NCBI RefSeq assembly: GCF_032598905.1
Contig: NZ_CP122458.1
Coordinates: 4,737,001 to 4,801,000 of the forward strand
DNA: 64,000 nucleotides
Direction: 5' to 3'
Source of the DNA: Streptomyces sp. 11x1
GTDB taxonomy: Bacteria; Actinomycetota; Actinomycetes; Streptomycetales; Streptomycetaceae
The notes beneath the pieces were generated by a model. It was not told the origin of the DNA. It saw nothing but the letters and a program-made list of their open reading frames with translations, and did no database searches. The position numbers were made by a program, and so were the translations under genes. This document shows, one piece after another, positions 23,588 through 32,415 of this stretch (position 1 is its first letter; each line of letters opens with the position of its first letter).

Positions 23588-25384
23588 ATGACAGACCACA
23601 ACAGCCCTGCTGGCGCGGTCGGCGGAGGCCAGCCTTCCGGGCAGCCCGGGTCCTTCGGTCCTCCCCCACAAACCCAACAGCCGCAGCAGCCCCAGCCGCC
23701 GCATCAGCAGGCGTGGCAGGCGCAGGGCCAGGGGCAGAACGCCCCGGCTCCGCACCAGGCGCAGCCCGCGGCTCCCCAGGCCTCGCACCCCCAGCCGCAG
23801 CAGCTCCCCTCCGACGCGGCCCGTGCGCAGGTCGCCGCCGCCTGGGTGCGCAACACGCCCCAGGCCGGCCAGGCCGCCGTACCGGCGCTGCCGCCGCGCG
23901 AGACGCGTCCCGCGAGCGAGTCGAAGAAGGAGAAGCGCGAGCGCGAGCGGGCGGCCCGCAAGGCCGCGTACGAGCAGAAGAAGGCGGCGAAGGAGCAGCG
24001 CAAGAAGGGTGGTTCGGCACCGGCCCCCGCCGCTGCCTCGGCCGCCCGGCCCGCCTCCCCGACCGCCCCCCACGCCGCCGGGGGTTCGCCCGCGCACCAG
24101 GCGAACGTCCCGGCCAACGCCACGCTCACCCTCAGGGCCGGTGCCGCCTCGGCGACCGGGGCCACCGCGGGGAGCACGGCCGCGGGGCCCTCCGCCACGG
24201 GTCCGGCCGCCGGCGCTTCCGCCCAGACCGGCGCCAAGGCCACCCCTGCCGGCGACTTCGGGGTCCCCAAGCCCGGTGGCCGTATCCCCGCAGGTGGCCG
24301 CCGTACGCATGTCGCCCTCCGGGCCACCCTGCTGATCACCACCTGTGTGTTCGCGCTGGGCTCGTGCGGGGTGATGGGGCTGGTGATCGGCAAGTCGTCG
24401 ACGCCCGCGACCGCCGGGCTCGACCCCGCCGACGCGGCCAAGTACCGCCTCAGCGAGTTCCCGACCCGGCAGGCGGCGACCTTCGCCGAGCAGTACGCGC
24501 TGCTGTGCATGACGTACTCCCCCGAGACCGCGTCCACGCGCCGTGACGACCTCGCCCGCTACATCTCCTCCGGCGTCGACGGCGAGTGCGGCTGGGACGG
24601 CAAGGGAACGAGCAAGGCCGTCGCCGCCACCTGGGACGGCACCGCCGAGACGCTGCCCGAGTACGGCGACCACGGCCGCTACCTGGGCGTGCAGGTCCGT
24701 AGCGAGGGCGGCAAGCTGACCACGCTCACCGTGCCCGTCTATGTGAAGGACCTCGCGACCGGCGAGGGCATGCGCGTCGCGGGCGACGTCGGCCAGATGC
24801 CGCTGCCGCCCCGCGCGGACGTGCCGCCGGTCGACCAGGACGCCGAGGTCGTGGACGACACCCTGTCCGACCAGCTGCGGGAGCAGGTGCTGCCCGGCTA
24901 CTTCGAGGCATGGGGTGCGTCCGACACCACGGCCATGGCCCGTTTCACCACGTCCGACGCCACGCAGGCCGCGACCACCGGGCTCTCCGGCGAACTGTCC
25001 GATCCCACCGTCAGCGAAGTCGACGCACTGGTACCGAGGAACGTCCAGGGCACCGACCCGTACTCCTACGCCGATGGCCAGGCCGTCCAGCTCCGGGTGG
25101 TCGTGGCCTGGACCGACCCGGCCGGCGGGGCCGTGAACCGCTCGTACCGGATGACCGTGGTGAACACGGCCCAGGGCTGGTTCATCAAGGACGTCCGTGG
25201 CGGTGTGCTGGACGCGGAGGGCGGCCGGGCCGACGTGGACGAGGAGACCGTCGCGCCCGACGACGACACCGGGTCCGACGAGGACACGGCACCCGACGAG
25301 GACGGCGCCGCCTCCCCGTCGCAGTCACCGTCCGCCTCCAAGTCCCCCCGGTCCTCGAAGGACAAGCAGTCCGACAAGTCCTGA
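23588..25384 (+). CDS. TcpC-like conjugal transfer/secretion protein
   Basis: The product has 598 residues. Residues 1-115 are Pro/Gln-rich. A very basic helix follows (about 118-142, KKEKRERERAARKAAYEQKK), then an Ala-rich linker, one membrane helix (about 241-265) and two successive extracytoplasmic NTF2-like domains to about 560. The chain ends in an acidic, Ser-rich tail. This is the layout of TcpC, the VirB8-like core component of Gram-positive type IV systems. The N-terminal extension is much longer than in pCW3 TcpC. The ATG at 23588 follows GGAG at a rather wide 11-base spacing. It heads the plus-strand operon. Confidence 0.82.
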   Translation: MTDHNSPAGAVGGGQPSGQPGSFGPPPQTQQPQQPQPPHQQAWQAQGQGQNAPAPHQAQPAAPQASHPQPQQLPSDAARAQVAAAWVRNTPQAGQAAVPALPPRETRPASESKKEKRERERAARKAAYEQKKAAKEQRKKGGSAPAPAAASAARPASPTAPHAAGGSPAHQANVPANATLTLRAGAASATGATAGSTAAGPSATGPAAGASAQTGAKATPAGDFGVPKPGGRIPAGGRRTHVALRATLLITTCVFALGSCGVMGLVIGKSSTPATAGLDPADAAKYRLSEFPTRQAATFAEQYALLCMTYSPETASTRRDDLARYISSGVDGECGWDGKGTSKAVAATWDGTAETLPEYGDHGRYLGVQVRSEGGKLTTLTVPVYVKDLATGEGMRVAGDVGQMPLPPRADVPPVDQDAEVVDDTLSDQLREQVLPGYFEAWGASDTTAMARFTTSDATQAATTGLSGELSDPTVSEVDALVPRNVQGTDPYSYADGQAVQLRVVVAWTDPAGGAVNRSYRMTVVNTAQGWFIKDVRGGVLDAEGGRADVDEETVAPDDDTGSDEDTAPDEDGAASPSQSPSASKSPRSSKDKQSDKS

Positions 25385-25443
25385 GCGTGACCACGTCCCC
25401 CTCTTCACCACGCTTTTCACCGTCTGATCGAGAGGAACCACCC

Positions 25444-25719
25444 GTGTACCTGGCAGCCACCCTGGATTCGATGTTCGGAGAGATCCAGGACATCCTCACC
25501 AACGCCGGCACGATGGTCGCCGTCATCGCCCTCCTCGTCCTCGGCATCCGCATGCTGCTGTCGATGAAGCGCGGTGACGGCATGCGCGAGGCCTTCCAGG
25601 GTTTCGGCATGATCGCGCTCGCCGCCCTGATCATCGGCGGCGCCAGCGGCCTCGCCGGTGTGCTGATCGACCTCGGCAGCCAGATCGGCGGGGGCGAGGG
25701 CGGCCAGGGCAACAACTGA
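25444..25719 (+). CDS. Small two-helix membrane protein, VirB2/TrbC-like in size and topology
   Basis: The product has 91 residues, with hydrophobic helices at about 22-40 (GTMVAVIALLVLGIRMLL) and 53-75 (FGMIALAALIIGGASGLAGV), joined by a short basic loop (MKRGDGMREAF). A Gly-rich tail follows. Type IV pilin-type subunits (VirB2/TrbC) and their Gram-positive counterparts have this size and topology, but no sequence motif proves the link. The GTG at 25444 follows GAGAGGA. It lies between the TcpC-like and TcpE-like genes, a position suited to a channel or pilus subunit. Confidence 0.65.
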   Translation: MYLAATLDSMFGEIQDILTNAGTMVAVIALLVLGIRMLLSMKRGDGMREAFQGFGMIALAALIIGGASGLAGVLIDLGSQIGGGEGGQGNN

Positions 25720-25771
25720 CGTCCGTCCGACGGATCGTCAGCCACCCTAGGAACGAGGGGAGTCAGCCGCG

Positions 25772-26254
25772 ATGGCCCAGGAGGCACCGGAGCCGCTGGT
25801 CGCGTACGACCACACTGATCTGGTCAACCGTCCCAAGCGGATCTGGAACTGGGGCAACATCCCGCTGCCCGGCCTGCTGCTGCCCGCGCTGGGCGCGGCC
25901 TTCGGCTTCGGCCTGGTCTGGCTCATCGGGCTGTTCACCCTGTCCGCGTTCCTGCCGTTCCTCGGCATGTCGATGTGGACGTCGATCCTCTACTTCGGGC
26001 CGCCGTTCGCCGTCTACTTCGTCTGGGGGCGGCCCCTGCCCTCGGCGCTCACCCTGAGCCAGCAGCTGGTGGTGTGGACCGACTGGTGGTTCCAGCCCAA
26101 GCGTCTCCAGGGGCTCTCCGCCGACCAGGAACCGGAGGAACTGCACTGGCAGGTCATCCTCTGGACCCCCGGTTCACCACGCTGGCAGGCGCGTTACGAC
26201 GACGCACGCCGGGCGGCCGCCGAACGCGGCACCGCCTTCGCGGCTCACCGCTGA
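25772..26254 (+). CDS. TcpE/VirB3-like membrane protein
   Basis: The product has 160 residues. A short cytoplasmic start (NRPKRIWNWGNIPLPG) leads into two membrane segments (about 33-56 and 61-82), then a soluble C-terminus with LVVWTDWWFQPKRLQG. Small proteins with two adjacent helices directly before the VirB4 gene are VirB3-like; in Gram-positive systems the family is TcpE/PrgI. The ATG follows GAGGGGAGT. Position next to the VirB4-like gene supports the call. Confidence 0.75.
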   Translation: MAQEAPEPLVAYDHTDLVNRPKRIWNWGNIPLPGLLLPALGAAFGFGLVWLIGLFTLSAFLPFLGMSMWTSILYFGPPFAVYFVWGRPLPSALTLSQQLVVWTDWWFQPKRLQGLSADQEPEELHWQVILWTPGSPRWQARYDDARRAAAERGTAFAAHR

Positions 26255-26347
26255 GCCACTACCGCGCACCGACCGGTCCCGCACCGACCCCCGGTCCCGC
26301 ACCGACCCACCTCCAACCGACCTCGATCCACCGCAGGTGACTCCTCC

Positions 26348-29344
26348 ATGTTCATGATGATCCTTCTGGGCGGGGCGGCCGCCTTCTTCGTGGTCGCCAT
26401 GATCATGGCCGCCTCGTCGGGCAAGAAGCAGGGCCAGGGCGGAGGCGGCAGAAGCTCGTCCTCCTCCCGCTCCAGGTCCTCCGGTTCCTCGGCCTCCGCG
26501 CGCCGCGAGGACCTCCGCCTCCCCTACCGCTACGCCGACGACATGATCTTCGTCCACGGCGACTCGGTGTGGACGGGTCTCGTCCTGCCCACCGCCATCG
26601 ACGAGTACCTCAACGCCGGCGAACTGCAGGCGATGGCCGAGGGCCCGCCGCGCGGTCTGCTCAACCTCGCCCGCGGTGACCGCAACGTCGAGTGCCACTA
26701 CCGCAAGGTCTACCAGCCGATCACCGCGCTGACCTGGGCGGAGGACCTCAACGCGGTCGCCTGGGACCCGACCGACAACTACAAGGCGTACAACCTGCGC
26801 AAGGCCGAGTACCAGGAGCGCATCGGCGCCAAGCGCGAGCGCAACATCCTGCTGGTGAAGCTGGGTTCGGTGAAGCGCACCGGCGGCGGGACGGGTGTGC
26901 TGTCGCAGGACGACGAGCCGCACGACGACGCCGGCCTGCTCAAGGGCGTGAGCGGGGCCGCCGACCAGGTCACCGCCGCGGCGACCGGTGTCGCGGACGA
27001 GTACCTGTCCCCGTCCGTGGTCGCGGAGTGGACGCAGGTCGCGGCCGAGGTCCACGAGAGCCTGGAGAACCTCCGCGGCACCCCCCTCACCCGCGAGGAG
27101 CTGGTCTGGCTGATCCGCAAGCCGCTCCACGGCGACCTGCCAGTCCCGCCCGAGCCGGTGCTCGGCTCGCGCGCCTGGGGTCCCAACGCCTTCGACCTCG
27201 TCGTCGACTTCTCCGGTGAGAACCGCAAGACGCACATCGTCCTGAACCAGTACGACGAGATCACCGGCGAGCAGCAGACCAGCTACACGACGACTCTGGT
27301 CGCCGCCAACTGGCCCGCGGAGACCCGTTTCCGCCAGTCGACGGCGTGGGCCCGGTACGCCGCGCAGCACGTGGACTTCCCGGTCGAGATCGACATGCGG
27401 TTCACGCTCATCCCGTACCTGAAGTTCAAGGACCGCGCCGACAAGATCCGCGGCAACCTCGTCGACGAGATGAACGACATGGCCAACTCCGGCCGCAGCC
27501 CCGACACCAAGCTGGCCACCCAGGTGACCCGCGCCCAGGAGCTCGTCGACGACATCGAGGAGCACAAGATGCCGGGGATGGAGGCGCAGATCCGCTTCAC
27601 GATCTCGGCCCCGGACGTCAAGGAGTTGGAGCGTCGCCGCCGGGTCCTGGAGATGCAGTTCAAGCAGGATCTGAAGGTCACCTTGCTGCGCCCGACCCGC
27701 CAGCAGTGGCGCCTGCTGCAGTCCCAGCTCCCGGGCGACGCGCCGAAGCTTCCCATCGCCCCCTACCTCCGCCTCCAGGAAGTGGAGCAGCTGGGCGCCG
27801 GACTGCCCACCGCCGGAACGGAGTTGGGCGACAACCCTGAGCAGCGCTCCGGAAAGCGGCTCGGCTGGGTCGGCAACCTGGTCGGCTGGGCGGGCAAGAT
27901 GCCGGTCCACTACTCCCTGCACGTCGGCCCGGCCCGCAACGACGGCGGTGGCCTCGCCATCGTCGGGGCCTCCGGTGGTGGTAAGTCCTCCCTGGCCCTG
28001 CAGAAGTTCTACGAGGAGTCCGAGTCGGGCGTCCGCTGCCTGGTCATCGACCCCAAGACCGACTTCGCCCAGCTCTGCTACTACCTCGCCTTCGGTTCCC
28101 AGGTGAACGACCCGGACTTCGCCGGCGACGCGGAGACGGGCCTGCTGGGCACCCCGGCCAGCAAGTTCCAGCCGGTCAACCCGGAGTTCTGGGCGGAGAC
28201 CGAGGTCGTCGACCTCCTCAAGGGCCAGGCGGGCGTACTGGACCCGTGGGTGATCGCCCGGGACGTCCCGGCCGGTCGTCTCCTCGCGGAGTCCATGCTG
28301 CGCGGCTTCCTCGGCGACGAGGACTACCAGCGCGTACGCCTCCCCGTCATCGAGGCGATGGCCACGGTCATCGGCCGCTACAACTCCGCGATCCGGCAGG
28401 CGGTGGACCAGGGCCTGACGGCCCGCGACGCCGACCAGCAGGTGCCCCGCCCGACGTTGTGGCAGGTCGTCGACGAGGTCGTGGCGGCGTACGACCACGC
28501 GATCGCGACGAACGACCGCGAGGCGGCGAAGGACCTGAAGCTCGCGCAGATGCTCCTCACCGAGCTGCGCACCCTCCCCTACGCCCGGCTCGCCTTCGCC
28601 GAGCGCCCGCAGCCGCTGTCCGCGATGCGCAAGCGCCGTACGGTCATCACCCTGCGAGGCTTCCAGTCACCCGCCGCCTCGGACCCGCGCAGCTGGAACC
28701 CGGCGGAACGGCTCGCGGCGACGGCCCTCATGGCGGTCGTGGAACTCGGCAGCCAGATGCTCGACGTCGGCTACGAGAAGAACCCGGTGACGGGCGAGAT
28801 CGGCCTGCGCCCCAAGGCGCTGTTCGTGGACGAGGCGTACGTCGTCACGGCCACGGAGTCGGGCCGCGACCTGATGCGCCGCGCCCTGAAGCAGGGCCGC
28901 TCCTACCTTGCGGTCACCGTCCTGATCACCCAGCAGGCCATCGACCTGGTGCAGATCGAGGACTCCGAGGCCCGCAGCGGTGGCGCCAACCAGATCCACA
29001 CGGTCTTCGCCTTCAAGCAGAAGTCCGCGCAGGAGGCGTCCCTGGTGGCCCCGCTGCTCGGCCGCCCCGAGGACGACCCGAAGGTCATCGCGGCCCTCCA
29101 GGAACTCCGCACCGGTGTCTGCCTGCAGCGCGACGCCGACAAGCGCGTCGGTACGGTCGCCGTCGACCTGGTCTTCAAGGAGATCCTCGCGGCCACGGAC
29201 ACCAACGGCACGACCCGCCCGGCCCGCCAGGGGGTCAACCCGCCGCTGAGCGTGTGGGACTGGACGTTCCTGCAGGAGATGACGGAGGACCCGGCGCGCC
29301 CCACGGCCCCGGAGACGACGGCCCCGGAGACGGCCACCGTGTGA
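26348..29344 (+). CDS. VirB4/TcpF-like secretion ATPase
   Basis: The product has 998 residues. An N-terminal hydrophobic segment (MILLGGAAAFFVVAMIMAA) and a Ser-rich linker precede a long N-domain and a C-terminal RecA-like ATPase. Walker A is GASGGGKSS (about 540-548) and Walker B is KALFVDEAYVV (about 822-832). The downstream RRALKQGRSYLAVTVLITQQ and GANQIHTVFAFK are as in VirB4/TraC family members. It is the main energy-providing and most conserved component of type IV secretion systems. Length is slightly above the usual 800-900. The 93 bp before it contain two tandem copies of a CCGGTCCCGCACCGACC-type repeat. Confidence 0.9.
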   Translation: MFMMILLGGAAAFFVVAMIMAASSGKKQGQGGGGRSSSSSRSRSSGSSASARREDLRLPYRYADDMIFVHGDSVWTGLVLPTAIDEYLNAGELQAMAEGPPRGLLNLARGDRNVECHYRKVYQPITALTWAEDLNAVAWDPTDNYKAYNLRKAEYQERIGAKRERNILLVKLGSVKRTGGGTGVLSQDDEPHDDAGLLKGVSGAADQVTAAATGVADEYLSPSVVAEWTQVAAEVHESLENLRGTPLTREELVWLIRKPLHGDLPVPPEPVLGSRAWGPNAFDLVVDFSGENRKTHIVLNQYDEITGEQQTSYTTTLVAANWPAETRFRQSTAWARYAAQHVDFPVEIDMRFTLIPYLKFKDRADKIRGNLVDEMNDMANSGRSPDTKLATQVTRAQELVDDIEEHKMPGMEAQIRFTISAPDVKELERRRRVLEMQFKQDLKVTLLRPTRQQWRLLQSQLPGDAPKLPIAPYLRLQEVEQLGAGLPTAGTELGDNPEQRSGKRLGWVGNLVGWAGKMPVHYSLHVGPARNDGGGLAIVGASGGGKSSLALQKFYEESESGVRCLVIDPKTDFAQLCYYLAFGSQVNDPDFAGDAETGLLGTPASKFQPVNPEFWAETEVVDLLKGQAGVLDPWVIARDVPAGRLLAESMLRGFLGDEDYQRVRLPVIEAMATVIGRYNSAIRQAVDQGLTARDADQQVPRPTLWQVVDEVVAAYDHAIATNDREAAKDLKLAQMLLTELRTLPYARLAFAERPQPLSAMRKRRTVITLRGFQSPAASDPRSWNPAERLAATALMAVVELGSQMLDVGYEKNPVTGEIGLRPKALFVDEAYVVTATESGRDLMRRALKQGRSYLAVTVLITQQAIDLVQIEDSEARSGGANQIHTVFAFKQKSAQEASLVAPLLGRPEDDPKVIAALQELRTGVCLQRDADKRVGTVAVDLVFKEILAATDTNGTTRPARQGVNPPLSVWDWTFLQEMTEDPARPTAPETTAPETATV

Positions 29345-29402
29345 CCTCCCACCGCCAGCGCCGCAGCGCCCCCCACCCGTAGCCCCCAGCCGAAGAAGGA
29401 CC

Positions 29403-30017
29403 ATGCGAATCAAACGAGCACTCACCATCGGCGCCCTCCTCCTCGTGTCGGTGTCCCTGACGGCATGCGGCGGTGACGACGACACGAGCAAGCCGTCGGG
29501 GAAGGCGAGCGCGGAGGCGGGCAAGGGCAGCAAGGAGTCGACCGGTGAGAAGCAGCCCGACGCCCTGCCGGCGGCTTCGGACATGGCGTCCATCGAGTAC
29601 TTCCTCAACCAGCACGCCGCTTGCCTGGATCTCCAGACCGGCAAGGAGTACGACGCCTCCACCCAGGCGGAGCGCTACGCCGCCTGGCTGGAGGAGGACC
29701 AGTCGACCGACCCGGTCTGGGCGATCAAGGACCGTGCCGTCTGCATGGACCAGTACGACCACCCCAACACGCTGCTCCTGATCTCGGACATGAAGCAGTT
29801 CCAGACGACGATGAAGGAGAAGGGCTACCGCGGCATCCTCATCGGCAAGGACTTCGCGGTGTACCCGCAGGACGACCAGACGGCTGAGGCTCTGCGGACG
29901 TCGGGCCTCAACTACCTGGCGTGTGACCCGAAGTTCGAGGTCCCGAGCGGCTACGAGAAGAAGCCCGCGCAGGCCGACGGGTGCGTCATGACCACGTACA
30001 TCCCCACAGACGTCTGA
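29403..30017 (+). CDS. Lipoprotein of unknown function
   Basis: The product has 204 residues. The signal peptide MRIKRALTIGALLLVSVSLT ends in a lipobox before Cys 22 (TACGG). An acidic, Lys/Ser-rich linker of ~35 residues precedes a domain with three more cysteines (HAACLD, RAVCMDQYD, LACDPKFEV) plus CVMT near the end, so disulfides are likely. No family recognised. It sits 58 bp after the VirB4-like gene and 20 bp before the VirB6-like gene, so it should belong to the same extracellular assembly. Confidence 0.78.
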   Translation: MRIKRALTIGALLLVSVSLTACGGDDDTSKPSGKASAEAGKGSKESTGEKQPDALPAASDMASIEYFLNQHAACLDLQTGKEYDASTQAERYAAWLEEDQSTDPVWAIKDRAVCMDQYDHPNTLLLISDMKQFQTTMKEKGYRGILIGKDFAVYPQDDQTAEALRTSGLNYLACDPKFEVPSGYEKKPAQADGCVMTTYIPTDV

Positions 30018-30037
30018 TCCGCTCCGAAGGACTTCTC

Positions 30038-32224
30038 ATGCTGACCCTCAGCCGGCCCCGCGCCGACCGCCCGGCACGGCGCCGGCCGAAGCGGTCCCTC
30101 CTCAAAACACTGGTCAGTGCCGGTGTCGCGGCACGCGCCGCGCTGTTCGTGGCACTCGGGGTGATCGCCCTCTCGCTCTCCACCCCACAGTCGGCGAAGG
30201 CCCTCTTCGACACCTGCGACTGGACGTCCGACAGCATCAACCAAAAAGCCGACATGCCGGGCGCCTCGGAGAACATCTTCCCCTCGGTGAAGCAGTGGGC
30301 CGGCAAGCGTGAGCTCGTCTCCGGCGCCGTGCGCCTGGACGGTGCCCCCGGGGACTACACCGTCTACGAACTCGGCGCACTGCGGGGCCTCAACTGGGCC
30401 TCGACCCAGCAGAGCCAGAACCAGGCGAAGCAGGGCGAGCGCGGCGAGAACGCGGACGACGACGACTGCAGCATCCAGAACGAGATCTACAACTCCATCG
30501 CCCAGATGGTGTTCGACCTCAGCAAGTTCATCACCCGCGCCTCCATCAGCATCAAGGAGATCTCCTCCAACCCCAGCCCGCTCGCCGCCCTGTACGAGGG
30601 CACCGTCGAGGGCAAGAACAGCGTCGTCGACCGGCTGAACACGAACGTCTTCCAGGTCGCCGTGCCCACCATGATTCTGCTCACCGGGCTCTGGGTCTTC
30701 GGCAAGTGGCGCAAGGGCGACATGCGCGAGGTGTGGTCGGGAGTGGGCTGGGCCGCGTTCGTCGTGATCGCGGTGTCGGCGTTCCTGGTCGACAACAACT
30801 ACACGCGCGTGGTCGAGACGGCCGACTCCGGAATCGCCCAGGGCAACGCCGCACTGACCGAGGCGGTACTGGGCGGCGCGGTGGACGACATCGAGCCGCC
30901 CTGCGACCTGGCGGCCAACGCGCCGCAGCGCGGTATGCGGATATCCAGCTGCGCCATGTACGACACCCTGGCGTTCCGGCCCTGGGCCATCGGCCAGTTC
31001 GGCGATCCGGGCAAGAAGCGCATGGAGTACAAGGGCTCCACGAGCTGCGACTTCGGCGAGAAGGCGCGATGCACCGATCTGCGGGTCAAGCAGGTCAACG
31101 TCCAGTCGGTGACCAACTTCGACTACTACAAGGACTGGTCGGACGTGGACGGCGGTGTGATGAAGCACAAGGAGAACCAGTACGGGGAACTGCGCAACTA
31201 CATCGCCAAGAACGAGAAGTCCCGTGTGTACGAGCAGTGGAGCGGTCACAAGCCCGGTAACCGCATCACCATGGGCGTCTACGCGCTCATCGCCTCCCTC
31301 ATCGTCGGCATCATGGTGGTCGTGCTCAGCGCGCTGACGCTGCTGTGGCACTCGGTCACCCTCATCATGATCATCCTGCTGCCGCTGGTCGCGATCATCT
31401 CGATCCACCCGACCCAGCAGAAGCTGCTCAGGGGCTGGTGGCAGACGTTCGTGCACAGCTTCGTGCTGCGTGCCGGCTTCGGCGTGGTCCTGACCATCCT
31501 GCTGCTCTTCTACCAGCTGATCCTGCCGCTGTCGGTCCCGCTGGGCATGCAGCTGCTGATGCTGTTGCTGGTCACCATCTCCGTCGTCATGCTGCTGAAG
31601 AACCTGCTGTCCGGGAAGTTCTCGCCGCAGGTGGCGGGGGCGGAGGACGCCCTGGGTGTCGGGGACGCCGCGAACGCCACGTTCAACAAGGCCGCCGCCG
31701 TGGCCCCGGGCCTGGCCGTCTCCACGGCGGGCACCACCGCCCGCCAGACGGGCCGGGTCGCGGGCACCACGGCCAAGGGAATGGGCCGGGCGGCGGGCAG
31801 CACGGCACGCAACGGCGCCTGGGCGGTGGACAAGCTCGCCTTCAAGGGCAAGTACCGGGACAAGATGCAGCGCAGGGGCTGGCTGGGCCAGTCCAAGCGT
31901 GAGCAGCGCAAGGACGCCTATCTGGCGAGGGAGGACGCGCGCGAACTCCGCGAGCAGCGGCACGGCGAGGGCGCACAGCCGGAGCCGGAGGGACAGACGC
32001 CCACCGCGCACAGGCGCAGCGGACGCGTCAGCGGATCGAGCGGTACGCAGACCCCGCAGCCGTCGCCCACACCCTCGCCCACGCCGAGTCCCGCACCCGC
32101 GGCCCCCGCGCCGAGGCCCCAGCCCACGCCGGCGTCTCCTCGGACCACGCCGGCCGATCCGACGCCGCCCGCGATCCCGGCCCCTGCCCCACGGGACCCC
32201 CGTGGCCCGAGCGGCCGCGTCTAG
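30038..32224 (+). CDS. VirB6/TrbL-like polytopic membrane protein
   Basis: The product has 728 residues. An N-terminal hydrophobic segment (about 30-50) precedes an extracytoplasmic stretch with several cysteines. Membrane helices follow at about 205-250, with a large loop to ~410, then four more (about 412-525, including LIVGIMVVVLSALTLLWHSV). The cytoplasmic tail is long, Ala/Thr/Arg-rich then Pro-rich. Polytopic proteins with a large central loop and long hydrophilic tail are typical of VirB6/TrbL/TcpH, the inner-membrane channel of type IV systems. The ATG at 30038 follows GAAGGA with good spacing. Confidence 0.82.
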   Translation: MLTLSRPRADRPARRRPKRSLLKTLVSAGVAARAALFVALGVIALSLSTPQSAKALFDTCDWTSDSINQKADMPGASENIFPSVKQWAGKRELVSGAVRLDGAPGDYTVYELGALRGLNWASTQQSQNQAKQGERGENADDDDCSIQNEIYNSIAQMVFDLSKFITRASISIKEISSNPSPLAALYEGTVEGKNSVVDRLNTNVFQVAVPTMILLTGLWVFGKWRKGDMREVWSGVGWAAFVVIAVSAFLVDNNYTRVVETADSGIAQGNAALTEAVLGGAVDDIEPPCDLAANAPQRGMRISSCAMYDTLAFRPWAIGQFGDPGKKRMEYKGSTSCDFGEKARCTDLRVKQVNVQSVTNFDYYKDWSDVDGGVMKHKENQYGELRNYIAKNEKSRVYEQWSGHKPGNRITMGVYALIASLIVGIMVVVLSALTLLWHSVTLIMIILLPLVAIISIHPTQQKLLRGWWQTFVHSFVLRAGFGVVLTILLLFYQLILPLSVPLGMQLLMLLLVTISVVMLLKNLLSGKFSPQVAGAEDALGVGDAANATFNKAAAVAPGLAVSTAGTTARQTGRVAGTTAKGMGRAAGSTARNGAWAVDKLAFKGKYRDKMQRRGWLGQSKREQRKDAYLAREDARELREQRHGEGAQPEPEGQTPTAHRRSGRVSGSSGTQTPQPSPTPSPTPSPAPAAPAPRPQPTPASPRTTPADPTPPAIPAPAPRDPRGPSGRV

Positions 32225-32274
32225 CCGACCACGGCCGTCCACCTGACCCCGCCCCCGCACCGAGGAGCCGCCCC

Positions 32275-32415
32275 ATGCCAGCCCCGAACGCCGAGCGCGA
32301 CCCCGACCGGATGGTCGGGGACACGGAGCGGCTCTCCGGTGCGGCCCGGCCCACGGTGCGGGCGGGTGTCCGGGGCGGCGCGCCGCACAGCCACGGGAGA
32401 GTGACCGCCCCATGA
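32275..32415 (+). CDS. 46-residue coupled small protein
   Basis: A short reading frame of 46 codons begins with ATG seven bases after GAGGAG and ends in TGA overlapping the start of the next gene (ATGA). The peptide starts MPAPNAERDPDRMVGDTERL and ends HGRVTAP; it is polar and basic with no membrane helix. Strong ribosome site and tight coupling are the evidence that it is translated. It may be a leader whose translation sets expression of the downstream membrane protein. Function unknown. Confidence 0.5.
   Translation: MPAPNAERDPDRMVGDTERLSGAARPTVRAGVRGGAPHSHGRVTAP

Noticed and set aside
22640..24673. 677-codon minus-strand frame covering the tail-anchored protein and the TcpC-like gene
   Set aside because: Only the last 200 codons have protein character; the rest is antisense to the TcpC-like gene and lacks a ribosome site.
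26174..28498. Minus-strand frame of 774 codons opposite the VirB4-like gene
   Set aside because: Shadow of the VirB4-like ATPase; composition is that of a reversed coding strand.
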